Positions 37,608 to 48,600 of a stretch of 64,000 bases of DNA are shown here, in pieces. The DNA is taken from contig CM038717.1 of assembly GCA_021613375.1 (NCBI GenBank), positions 40,767,375 through 40,831,374 of the forward strand, given 5' to 3'. The notes under the pieces were generated by a model. That model was not told the DNA's origin and did no database searches. It was given only the letters and a program-made list of their open reading frames with translations. The position numbers and the translations under genes were made by a program. This DNA comes from Megaleporinus macrocephalus. Taxonomy: Eukaryota > Chordata > Actinopteri > Characiformes > Anostomidae. The number at the start of each line of letters is the position of its first letter. Within the stretch, counting starts at the first letter, position 1.

Positions 37608-38335
37608 GCCTTGTATTTCCACTAACTGGTCACTTTATTATAAACACTGACCTTTTACTTGCAGTCACTGGCCACTATTTTAGAAATACCTACAATGTGG
37701 TTGCACTCTCTGGACACTTTATTAGAAACACCCATCTTCTGCTTCCACTAACTGGCCACTTTATTAGAAACACCAACCTTGTGCTTCCACTAACTGGCCA
37801 CTTCATTAGAAACACCCACCTTGTGCTTCCACTAACTGGCCACTTTATCTGAAACACCCACCTTGTACTTCCACTAACTGGCCACTTTATTAGAAACACC
37901 TACCTTGAGCTTCCACTAAGCGGACACTTTATTAGAAACACCAACCTTATATTTTGACTGACAGGCCACTTTATTAGAAACAACTACTTTGTGGTTCCAC
38001 TTACTGGCCACTTTATTAGAAACACCAACTTTGTGCTTCCACTCACTGGCCACTTTATCTGAAACACCCACCTTGTATTTCCACTAACTGGCCACTTTAT
38101 TAGAAACACCAACCTTATATTTTGACTGACGGGCCACTTTATTAGGAACAACTACTTTGCGGTTCCACTTACTGGCCACTTTATTAGAAACACCAACCTT
38201 GTGCTTCCACTTACTGGCCACTTTATTAGAAACACCAACCTTGTACTTCCAGTGAGTGGCCACTTTATTAGAAACATCTACCTTGTACCTCCACTAAGTG
38301 GCTACTTTATTAGAAACACCAACCTTATGGCTCTT
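37608..38335. repeat. 42-bp minisatellite, block 2, about 17 more divergent copies
   Basis: Same ACTGGCCACTTTATTAGAAA core as block 1 but with more substitutions, for example TTTTGACTGACAGGCCAC. Separated from block 1 by about 595 bp that includes the 11-bp array. Confidence 0.95.
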
Positions 38336-38739
38336 TTGGCAGGAAAATCTCTAAATATTAACGTTTAGAACCATAAACTCACAGTTTGTAGGCAGTTTGT
38401 GTTAATATGCTGATCATAAGCTGCGTAGAAAGAGTTACATCACAAGCAGCATAGCTCTATACGACATGACGCACGAAACAGAGCCACACAAAGTGCCTAC
38501 AAGGCGTGGCGTAGGGCTCTGAGCGCTGAATAAGCTGCCGGACGTTTGTAAAGCTGAGAGTGATGATGTGTGTTTTGGCTGCTGAGGCTGAGTTTTGGAG
38601 GAGCAGCAGCGTTTACACACGTTCACGTACCAAACACACCAACACACACTGGTAAGTATGAGGTAACTGTATGACGACTTCTGTATGAACAGTAAACGGA
38701 GATGCTGGTGCTGTCGTCCCACCACACACTATCACACAG
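38336..38739. other. Unique-looking spacer, possible splice donor only
   Basis: CTGGTAAGTATG at about 38649 resembles a plus-strand splice donor, but no exon can be supported upstream. Confidence 0.4.
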
Positions 38740-39246
38740 GTTTGTTGACGGTGGAGTGGAGGGACTGACTCTGGATCAGCTGTGTAAGTAGCACTGACTG
38801 TATCAGCTGTGTAAGCATCACTGACTCTGGACCAGCTGTGTGAGTATCACTGACTCTGTATCAGCTGTGTGAGTATCACTGACTCTGTATCAGCTGTGTA
38901 AGTGTCTCTGACTCTGGATCAGCTGTGTGAGTATCACTGACTCTGGATCAGCTGTGTGAGTATCACTGACTCTGTATCAGCTGTGTGAGTATCACTGACT
39001 CTGTATCAGCTGTGTAAGTGTCTCTGACTCTGGATCAGCTGTGTATCACTGACTCTGGATCAGCTGTGTAAGTATCACTGACTCTGGATCAGCTGTGTGA
39101 GTATCACTGACTCTGTATCAGCTGTGTAAGTGTCTCTGACTCTGGATCAGCTGTGTATCACTGACTCTGGATCAGCTGTGTAAGTATCACTGACTCTGGA
39201 TCAGCTGTGTGAGTATCACTGACTCTGGATCAGCTGTGTAAGTATC
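38740..39246. repeat. 29-bp minisatellite, about 17 copies
   Basis: The unit contains TGACTCTGGATCAGCTGTG and TAAGTATCAC, with TAAGTGTCTC variants and some shortened units lacking TAAGTATCAC. Each unit carries a CAGCTG E-box, and most carry GTGTAAGT or GTGTGAGT, a donor-like string. Confidence 0.95.
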
Positions 39247-40085
39247 AGTGTTCTCTCCTCATAAAACAGATTACAGAGACGCTCTAGTTAGAGAGAGACT
39301 GGTTCACGGTTTGTTCCCGCACACTGCATGTAAGCGGTGTTTACTGACCTCAGCTGCAGCGTCTCCTCAGCGTTTCAGCTCCATGGGTTCTCCTCTTGTG
39401 GGTTCTACTGCAGTGTGGATGGTTGTTGCTCTGGAAGAGTGAAGTAGATGAGAGTTTGGAGGCGCTGCAGTCAGATGCCCACGTTTAAGGAGATGACCAG
39501 CTGCTGATCACTTACTTTGAACATGACGTCTCTGCTCAGTGCTCCACATGCATCCACCAAAAGTTCTGCTTGCAGCTGAGGAACCCTGCAATGCTTCCTT
39601 ACAATTCATCCAAAGGAAGGAACCTCAGTAGGCAGTATATTTAAGGGATAGTGTGATGTAAATTACTGTTCATGTGTACACTCAGTAGGTTTTCAGACAG
39701 ATGGTCAGTGATGTACATGCCCCTAACCAGAGCACAGTATGAGGAACTACCATCTAGGACCATATTTATTTATTTATTTATAACAAAAACAATTCGCAAG
39801 TATTTCTTCTGAAGAGCTCATCTGACTCTGGATCTCACTTTTAATCTTATCACATCTTAGTTCTGGTACTTCAGGTCCTTCTAGTAGTTGTTTTTGTTTG
39901 TTTGGTGCTGGTGCCACCATCAGGTTTTAGCTTCCTGTAACATGTTTTGGCACCGGAGACCGGACACCAGATCTCTGATATGGCCAGCTGTCTGTCACCA
40001 AGGCAACCACAGCAAACAGTCCATGAGACGCAAGTCATTCGGAGTGGTTTTATATGAAATGGTAAACTGTAGATGTTGTTTAGAG
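39247..40085. other. Intergenic, nothing recognised
   Basis: Mixed sequence with an ATTT run at about 39767-39780; no gene supported. Confidence 0.45.
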
Positions 40086-40148
40086 TTGTGGTGATGGGAA
40101 CCAGGGGTCACAGGACCTCTGGTTCCATTCACCACCACTGCGAACAGT
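40086..40148. mobile_element. TIR-only remnant of the GTGGTGATGGGAACC family
   Basis: GTGGTGATGGGAACCAGG is followed within about ten bases by CTGGTTCCATTCACCACCAC. The two arms are inverted copies of each other and equal the two ends of the elements at 55.2 and 61.55 kb, so the whole interior has been deleted, leaving a near-perfect hairpin. Confidence 0.75.
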
Positions 40149-40188
40149 TCTGAGGCACCTAAGCTGATATGTTCACCAGTAAGAAGAG

Positions 40189-40626
40189 CAGATCTGATTA
40201 GAACAGATGTAAATAATCCTACATACAATACAAAGTAACATGAATATGTTATTGTGAGAGAAGTAGATCAGATCTTGATCCAGTTTGAAGAACAAAGTTA
40301 GGTTCCAGATTTCTCCTGGACGCCCCAGACATTGTATGAATGTGTTCAGTTCCTTCAGCAGCAAATCTTGATTTATCTTAATGAAGTACTGAGCAGTCAA
40401 AGCAGGTATTAGATGAGAACTGATAATAATACTGGGTTGTTTAGGAGAAGCTTGGAAAGAGTTAAATAAACACACTGACGTATGGAAAACACTACTTACT
40501 CTATTAATACTGATTAATATTTAATAATAAAGTGTTTACTGAGTAAATAAAAGCTTCCTGTCTGTAATAAATAGCTTTCTAAATATAATAATGTTCACAA
40601 GTGACTAAAGCTTTTACACAGTACTG
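40189..40626. repeat. Dispersed repeat copy 2 (pair with 15447-15848)
   Basis: Colinear with copy 1, with a 15-base insertion (five in-frame codons in the minus-strand frame), plus a few extra bases near 40555-40590. Ends near CACAGTACTG. Confidence 0.85.
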
Positions 40627-41109
40627 AACGTAATGACTTTAAGTACGTTGTACATTGTTTAAGACCTCAGATGGAGCGCACATGTTATCAGCCTGCCAAT
40701 CAACTACACGCTGAGAACACACCCCGCGGTAATGAATTATTAAGTGAAATCCACACGGGGGTCTGGCCCGTGACCTGGGTGCGTGCCATGCTCCTTAATC
40801 ACCTCAGCAGGCCCCAGGCAGGCCCTCGTGAAGACTTAATCAAACTTTAAACGTGATACGGGCGCCCTAACAAACGGCCCAGTGTGCGCGGGCGTGCGGG
40901 GGGAGTCCGGCTCGGGGGATATTACACCGCGCTATCACAGCCTGACGGGGGGGATTACTGAGCACAGGCTGTATTATCTGTTCAGATGATACGGGTAAAC
41001 TTAATGCTTGGAAAAGAAATAACAGTAAAATATCTGCTGGGCGGTGAAGACCAGACCTGGTCCGCCCGGTGAAGCTGCACTGAGGTGGTGCCGAACTGAG
41101 GCTATAAGG
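40627..41109. other. Unique GC-rich, CpG-bearing segment
   Basis: It includes TAATGAATTATTAA, CTTAATCACCTCAGCAGGCC and a GGGCGCCC-containing stretch, in sharp contrast to flanking AT-rich repeats. No coding frame is supported. A conserved non-coding element is possible. Confidence 0.4.
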
Positions 41110-41480
41110 TCATTTACCTTGATTGTGGTGTTCAGGGGTTTCATAACTGCAGTCCATCAAAGCCCACTTTAAAGGAATGTTGCAGATTTGCCGCGGCCCC
41201 TCCGAAGATACTGAAACTGCTATGACGTTTGGGTTCGAGCTCAAAATGCAAACATGAAACAATGGCTTTCCTGACAGGTAAACACAGTGGCAGTCTTTTG
41301 TCAAGGGAGCTAAAATATTGGAACAAAGGACTGTGGGGTGTTTGTCATTGCCCAGGTGTGGTCTGTTAGACTGACAATGAACAATGAATAGATCTGTATG
41401 TTTACTCACCCTGGGCCAACATGACAAATAGTGAGCCGCCTGTAAAACAAAACGCTGTGACAGGTGTGAACAACAACCCC
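41110..41480. repeat. Dispersed repeat, copy 1 (pair with 45490-45725)
   Basis: Shares GAAACTGCTATGACGT, AACACAGTGGCA, GAACAAAGGACTGT, CAGGTGTGGTCTG and ATGAATAGATCTGTATGTTT in the same order with 45490-45725. Confidence 0.8.
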
Positions 41481-41515
41481 CCAAAAAAGTCTGCTCATCC
41501 AGAGTGGCTTTGTGC

Positions 41516-43766
41516 TCAGACAGTACAGTGGTGGTGATGGTGATGTTTACAGTGGTGGTGATGATGTTTACAGTGGAGGTGATGGTGTTTATAGTGGTGG
41601 TGGTGATGTTTACAGTGGTGGTGATGATGTTTACAGTGGTGGTGATGGTGTTTATAGTGGTGGTGATGGTGTTTATAGTGGTGGTGATGGTGTTTATAGT
41701 GGTGGTGGTGATGTTTACAGTGGTGGTGATGGTGTTTACAGTGGTGGTGATGGTGTTTATAGTGGTGGTGATGGTGTTTATAGTGGTGGTGGTGATGTTT
41801 ACAGTGGTGGTGATGATGATGTTTACAGTGGTGGTGATGATGATGTTTACAGTGGTGGTGGTGATGGTGTTTATAGTGGTGATGTTGTTTACAGTGGTGG
41901 TGATGATGATGTTTACAGTTGTGGTGATGGTGTTTACAGTGGTGGTGGTGATGTTTACAATGGTGTTGGTGGTGTTTACAGTGGTGGTGATGGTGTTTAC
42001 AGTGGTGGTGATGGTGTTTATAGTGGTGGTGATGGTGTTTATAGTGGTGGTGGTGATGTTTACAGTGGTGGTGATGATGATGTTTACAGTGGTGGTGGTG
42101 ATGGTGTTTATAGTGGTGATGTTGTTTACAGTGGTGATGATGATGATGTTTACAGTTGTGGTGATGGTGTTTACAGTGGTGGTGGTGATGTTTACAGTGG
42201 TGGTGATGGTGTTTACAGTGGTGGTGATGGTGTTTATAGTGGTGGTGATGGTGTTTACAGTTGTGGTGATGATGTTTACAGTGGTGGTGATGTTTACAGT
42301 GGTAGTGATGATGATGTTTACAGTGGTGGTGATGATGTTTACAGTGGTGGTGGTGATGATGTTTACAGTGGTGGTGATGATGTTTACAGTGGTGGTGGTG
42401 ATGATGTTTACAGTGGTGGTGGTGATGGTGTTTATAGTGGTGATGTTGTTTACAGTGGTGGTGATGATGATGTTTACAGTGGTGGTGATGGTGTTTACAG
42501 TGGTGGTGATGATGATGTTTACAGTGGTGGTGATGGTGTTTACAGTGGTGGTGATGGTGTTTACAGTGGTGATGATGATGTTTACAGTGGTGGTGATGGT
42601 GTTTACAGTGGTGGTGATGATGATGTTTACAGTGGTGGTGATGGTGTTTACAGTGGTGGTGATGGTGTTTACAGTGGTGGTGGTGATGTTTACAATGGTG
42701 TTGGTGGTGTTTACAGTGGTGGTGATGGTGTTTACAGTGGTGGTGATGGTGTTTATAGTGGTGGTGATGGTGTTTATAGTGGTGGTGGTGATGTTTACAG
42801 TGGTGGTGATGATGATGTTTACAGTGGTGGTGGTGATGGTGTTTATAGTGGTGATGTTGTTTACAGTGGTGATGATGATGATGTTTACAGTTGTGGTGAT
42901 GGTGTTTACAGTGGTGGTGGTGATGTTTACAGTGGTGGTGATGGTGTTTACAGTGGTGGTGATGGTGTTTATAGTGGTGGTGATGGTGTTTACAGTTGTG
43001 GTGATGATGTTTACAGTGGTGGTGATGTTTACAGTGGTAGTGATGATGATGTTTACAGTGGTGGTGATGTTTACAGTGGTAGTGATGATGATGTTTACAG
43101 TGGTGGTGATGATGTTTACAGTGGTGGTGGTGATGATGTTTACAGTGGTGGTGGTGATGGTGTTTATAGTGGTGATGTTGTTTACAGTGGTGGTGATGAT
43201 GATGTTTACAGTGGTGGTGATGGTGTTTACAGTGGTGGTGATGGTGTTTACAGTTGTGGTGATGATGTTTACAGTGGTGGTGATGTTTACAGTTGTGGTG
43301 ATGATGTTTACAGTGGTGGTGATGTTTACAGTGGTAGTGATGATGATGTTTACAGTGGTGGTGATGATGTTTACAGTGGTGGTGGTGATGATGTTTACAG
43401 TGGTGGTGATGATGTTTACAGTGGTGGTGGTGATGATGTTTACAGTGGTGGTGGTGATGGTGTTTATAGTGGTGATGTTGTTTACAGTGGTGGTGATGAT
43501 GATGTTTACAGTGGTGGTGATGGTGTTTACAGTGGTGGTGATGATGATGTTTACAGTGGTGGTGATGGTGTTTACAGTGGTGGTGATGGTGTTTACAGTG
43601 GTGGTGGTGATGTTTACAGTGGTGGTGATGGTGTTTACAGTGGTGGTGGTGATGTTTACAGTGGTGGTGATGGTGTTTACAGTGGTGGTGGTGATGTTTA
43701 CAGTGGTGGTGATGGTGTTTACAGTGGTGGTGATGGTGTTTACAGTGGTGGTGATGGTGTTGACTG
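41516..43766. repeat. GTGGTGATG/TTTACA minisatellite, units of 15, 18 and 21 bp
   Basis: Units read TTTACAGTGGTGGTGATGG with variable numbers of GGT and GAT triplets, and larger blocks are themselves repeated (for example around 42000-42300 and 42720-43020). Because every length change is a multiple of 3, two frames stay open for about 750-765 codons, including low-complexity YSGGDG and VVMVFT patterns. This reflects triplet-based expansion, not a gene. The core equals the TIR of the element at 61552. Confidence 0.97.
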
Positions 43767-43773
43767 GTATTGA

Positions 43774-44280
43774 TACACTACCACGTAAAAGTTTAGGATG
43801 ACTTTAGAATTTTATTTCATGCAATTTTCATGCAATTCACCAACAATATTGTTCATTTCACAATTAATGTAAGTGTATCAGATGGTTATCAGAATAAAAA
43901 TGTTTGTATTAAAGTCTATTTTTGTATAGAGGCTTATTTTACATATAGTTCTATTATCAGTAATTCTCAGTCCTCTGTCTAAATCTCCTGGTACGACCAC
44001 CAATCCAAGTTAAGGATGTTGTTGGACTAATTGGTTGTTAGGACACTCTTGCTCAATTGTGATCACAGCTGAAAAACATTCTACTAATAAGTGAGTATAA
44101 AAGGGAACAACATTCTAGGTTAGTTTAGTATCTGAAGATCAGCAGTTGATGGCTTGCTGACCGACTCACAATGACCAGAAAGAAACAACTTTCTTTAGAG
44201 ACCCGTCAGTCCATTGTTGTGTTAATGAAGAAGATACTCCATTAAAACAAGAACATTTCACTGTGATCTAAACTTTGGAT
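43774..44280 (+). mobile_element. Internally deleted Tc1/mariner element, copy 1
   Basis: A TA precedes CACTACCACGTAAAAGTTTA, the terminus typical of fish Tc1 elements. About 400 bp of 5' sequence follows, then an ATG at 44171 that opens MTRKKQLSLETRQSIVVL, the N-terminal start of a Tc1-type transposase DNA-binding domain. After about 18 codons the sequence jumps to a degenerate 3' end (CACTGTGATCTAAACTTT). Non-autonomous. Confidence 0.85.
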
Positions 44281-45354
44281 ATATATATATGCAGGTGTAT
44301 TCTAGACTGAGCAGTACCAGTAAAGCAGTAAAGTACAGAGTGAATCTGTAATAAGGTGTGTATGTGGTTTGGATTGTCTATAGAGATCATCATGATGATT
44401 CAGAAAGGAGGTGTAGTGACGGGCCTACTGACCAATACTCCAGAACCACTGGCTGAGGGAAAGTCCTGGATCGTCTGGTTCTGGATACTTCTAACACCTC
44501 CTGCTAGGAGTGTATCTAGAACAGAGTGTTTCAAACCAAACCGCTTCAGCCTTTATTTGTGGAGGCACTTTATGGCTAAAATGGCTAAAAGAGCAAAGAT
44601 CAATATTTCCACTGAGGTTCTTGTTGTTTTATCCATTTCCTTTCCTTTTTAAAAGAAGTCACAGGAAGTGTGCTGCGCGAGGTCATCCTCATCCAGAAAT
44701 GTGTGCTTCAACGAAAAAAGGTACATCTGAATGGCAGGATATCCTTTACAACATTCTTCCCTTCCCCTTTCTGAGCAAGTCTTCCAGCAAGCCCCCCACT
44801 CCAGCTCTGATACGAGCAAAACAAAGGAGTTGTGAGTCAGAGAGGCTTGTTCGTACAGGAACTTCGGTTCGCTGATGATCCTCACTGCCCGCCTTCTTGT
44901 TTGCGGACGGATGTCAAACATGAGCTACATCGGCTGTCCTTTATGTCAATACGTGTTTTGTTTTTGTTGACAGGTCCAGACAGATCAGTCGCTATCGCTA
45001 CATTAACTCCGGGATGGAGGAGGCGGCAGATATGGTGGTGACTCAAAGGGAGCACGTGCTAGACTTCACCCTCCCATCGCTGGTGGCATTGTGAGATTGA
45101 CTGAGGGCGGCCTGGATTGTGAGTCACTACAGTGTTGGCCCTGTTAACAGGAAATTGTGAGTTTGAGGGTTCGACGATGCCACAGCCATCCATAAGTGCG
45201 AGTATAACGTTCTCCTCCGAGTGTGTTGAGCAGTCCAGTGATGTTATGGATGCTACTGTGACCTAATCAGCAGGTGAACCTGGACATGACTAAACTGGGG
45301 ACCCCCTCTAAAATGGAATGGCCATTCAGATGCACTTCCCATCACCAGTAATAC
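44281..45354. other. Intergenic, nothing recognised
   Basis: Frames of 90-120 codons here overlap on both strands and match nothing I know. A pyrimidine tract ending TTGTTGACAG at about 44972 resembles an acceptor but leads into no supported exon. Confidence 0.45.
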
Positions 45355-45835
45355 TGTGCTGACCAATCTTTTACACAGAAATCTTTAAAACTAGACACCT
45401 GGCAACCCTAGTTTACACACATAGGTGTTAGACAGGTACAGGCAAACACCGTTAATAAAGTAAACATCTATTACTGAGCTGATAATAAGGAAGGCTATAA
45501 CGAAGATAGTGAAACTGCTATGACGTCTTGGTTTAAACTCAAAACTTAAACATGAACAGTTTTAATTTCCTGTTAAACACAGTGGCAATCATTTTTCAAG
45601 TGAGCTTAAATATTAGAACAAAGGACTGTCTGACGTTTCTCATTGCTCAGGTGTGGTCTGATTGATTGAACAATGAATAGATCTGTATGTTTACTCACCC
45701 TGGGCCAACATGACAAACAGACTTTCTTCTCTTCAGTGCTGTTTACACATACAGACTTTAAAATTAGACACCTGGCATCCCGGTTTACACACACAGGTCT
45801 TAGACAGGTACAGACGTACACCTTAAATGAAGTAA
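45355..45835. repeat. Composite repeat: outer direct pair around copy 2 of the 41.1-kb repeat
   Basis: 45385-45470 and 45755-45835 share AGACACCTGGCA, GTTTACACACA, TTAGACAGGTACAG and AAGTAAAC. Between them (45490-45725) lies a diverged copy of 41110-41480. The arrangement is A-B-A'. Confidence 0.75.
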
Positions 45836-46075
45836 ACCATGGACAGTTCTCGAGTCCATCACATGGTCAACACACACTCACACCTACGGGCAGTTTATAG
45901 TGAGGATTCTAACATGCATGTGTTTGGACTGTGGGAGGAAACCGGAGAACCCAGAGGAACCCACTCAAACACAGAGAGAACATACACACTCCACACAGAA
46001 CCACCCAGACCGGGAATCCAACCCAGATCATCTTACTGTGAAGAGACAGTGCTGACCACTACACCACCATACTGA
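45836..46075 (-). mobile_element. tRNA-derived SINE
   Basis: Read on the minus strand: a Pol III A-box TGGTGTAGTGG (46066 to 46056), 32 bases, then a B-box GGTTGGATTCC (46023 to 46013, one mismatch from GGTTCGANTCC), followed by the body GTTCTGTGTGGAGTGTG, GTTCTCTCTGTG and TCTCCGGTTTCCTCCCACAG. This layout matches DANA-type fish SINEs. The head resembles tRNA-Glu-like genes, but the 3' half of a tRNA fold is missing, so it is not a tRNA gene. Confidence 0.85.
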
Positions 46076-47670
46076 CCACTACACCACCATACTAACCACT
46101 ACACCACCATACTAACCACTACACCACCATACTGACCACTACACCACCATACTAACCACTACACCACCATACTAACCACTACACCACCATACTAACCACT
46201 ACACCACCATACTGACCACTACACCACCATACTGACCACTACACCACCATACTGACCACTACACCACCATACTAACCACTACACCACCATACTGACCACT
46301 ACACCATCATACTAACCACTACACCACCATACTAAAGACTACACCACCATACTAACCACTACACCACCATACTAACCACTACACCACCATACTGACCACT
46401 ACACCACCATACTGACCACTACACCACCATACTGACCACTACACCACATACTAACCACTACACCACCATACTAACCACTACACCACCATACTAACCACTA
46501 CACCACCGTACTAACCACTACACCACCGTACTAACCACTACACCACCATACTAACCACTACACCACAGTACTAACCACTACACCACCATACTGACCACTA
46601 CACCACCATACTAACCACTACACCACCATACTAACCACTACACCACCGTACTAACCACTACACCACCATACTAACCACTACACCACAGTACTAACCACTA
46701 CACCACCATACTGACCACTACACCACCATACTAACCACTACACCACCATACTAACCACTACACCACCGTACTAACCACTACACCACCATACTGACCACCA
46801 CACCACCGTACTAACCACTACACCACCGTACTAACCACTACACCACCATACTAACCACTACACCACCGTACTAACCACTACACCACCATACTAACCACTA
46901 CACCACCGTACTAACCACTACACCACCATACTAACCACTACACCACCGTACTAACCACTACACCACCATACTAACCACTACACCACCATACTAACCACTA
47001 CACCACCATACTGACCACTACACCACCATACTAACCACTACACCACCGTACTAACCACTACACCACCATACTAACCACTACACCACCGTACTAACCACTA
47101 CACCACCATACTAACCACTACACCACCGTACTAACCACTACACCACCATACTAACCACTACACCACCGTACTAACCACTACACCACCATACTAACCACTA
47201 CACCACCGTACTAACCACTACACCACCATACTAACCACTACACCACCATACTAACCACTACACCACCATACTAACCACTACACCACCGTACTAACCACTA
47301 CACCACCATACTGACCACTACACCACCATACTGACCACTACACCACCATACTAACCACTACACCACCATACTAACTACTACACCACCATACTAACCACTA
47401 CACCACCATACTAACCACTACACCACCATACTAACCACTACACCACCATACTAACCACTACACCACCATACTGACCACTACACCACCATACTAACCACTA
47501 CACCACCGTACTAACCACTACACCACCATACTAACCACTACACCACCATACTAACCACTACACCACCGTACTAACCACTACACCACCGTACTAACCACTA
47601 CACCACCATACTAACCACTACACCACCGTACTAACCACTGCACCACCATACTAACCACTACACCCCCGTG
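46056..47670 (-). repeat. 20-bp minisatellite made of SINE A-box segments, 81 copies
   Basis: The plus-strand unit is CCACTACACCACCATACTAA. Its complement carries TGGTGTAGTGG, a perfect match to the A-box TRGYNNANNGG. Register: 46056 to 46436 is 19 x 20 bp, one 19-bp step to 46455, then 60 x 20 bp to 47655. All but about five units keep the exact A-box. The unit is the 5' head of the adjoining SINE. Confidence 0.97.
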
Positions 47671-48600
47671 TCACCAGTGTGTATGTATATTTAGGCTTGT
47701 AGAAATGTAATTGCTATATGTCATGTAGCTATATGTAGCGATATAAATGAATAGTATGTAGAATTAATATAAAATGGTGTTATTATGAATTGTGATGATT
47801 TAATATTAGCTTATATTATAAGAATAAGGTGACACAGCCTGAACACACTGATGTTTGGAATTTCAGATGAGGTTCAGCTACGAGGTTCAGATTTCATTTT
47901 CTGTTTGTCTGGTTATCCGACTGTATGGAATGCCAGTCATGCATTAGAATACACTCCTACAGGTGTGGACGCGCTGGGCCTTATTTCAACACTGACCAGA
48001 GCTCAAACAGTCCTTTCACGTCAGTTACCACGCCGGTTGGTACTGCCTGTCCCCCTCACCCCTGACCCCCAGACAACAGTGTGCGCACACTTGGTTTCCT
48101 GTTTGCATCCTGGCTGCTTCAACAAAAGACCACCACACCTGCCAGAGCAAACAGACTCACAGAAAACTGAAAATGCTAATAACATGTACTCAATCACGCT
48201 TTGTGTACACGACCTGGCCAGGAATAGAATAAAAACCTGACTATTAAACAAACACTCCAGAGTCTTTGACTAGACTATTACTGTATTGTGTGTGAGATCT
48301 GGCAACAGTACCTTTAACCCCAACTGATACAGAGAGTAGCTTCTCGTTACGTAAACTACTGCTCGTGGATCCACAAAGATCCGTATTACTGTCCAGCATC
48401 AGAAAACAAGGAGAAGCTGGAGTGACTGGAACTCTGACTGTCCAGCAGATTATTAACACCTGGAAGGACAGAGGAGAACCTCAAATTCAGAGGTCACCTA
48501 AACTCCTGGTGAAGGTACAAACTGGACAGTATTGGCTCAAAAACTCAGAGAGAGAAATTAACCCCCAAACTAAATATGCTTGGACCCAAGCCAAGAAGCA
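47671..48600. other. Intergenic, nothing recognised
   Basis: No homology in the 129-codon frame at 47851-48240 or in others nearby. Confidence 0.45.

Noticed and set aside
41504..43801. Two overlapping open frames of about 750-765 codons
   Set aside because: They consist solely of triplet-based tandem repeats, are open in two frames at once, and lack any domain, splice site or non-repetitive segment.
44500..45060. Possible two-exon gene with an acceptor near 44972
   Set aside because: Frames on either side do not join into a recognisable protein and stops follow quickly.
46000..46075. A tRNA gene
   Set aside because: A- and B-box are present but the acceptor stem and 3' half are absent and a SINE body follows.
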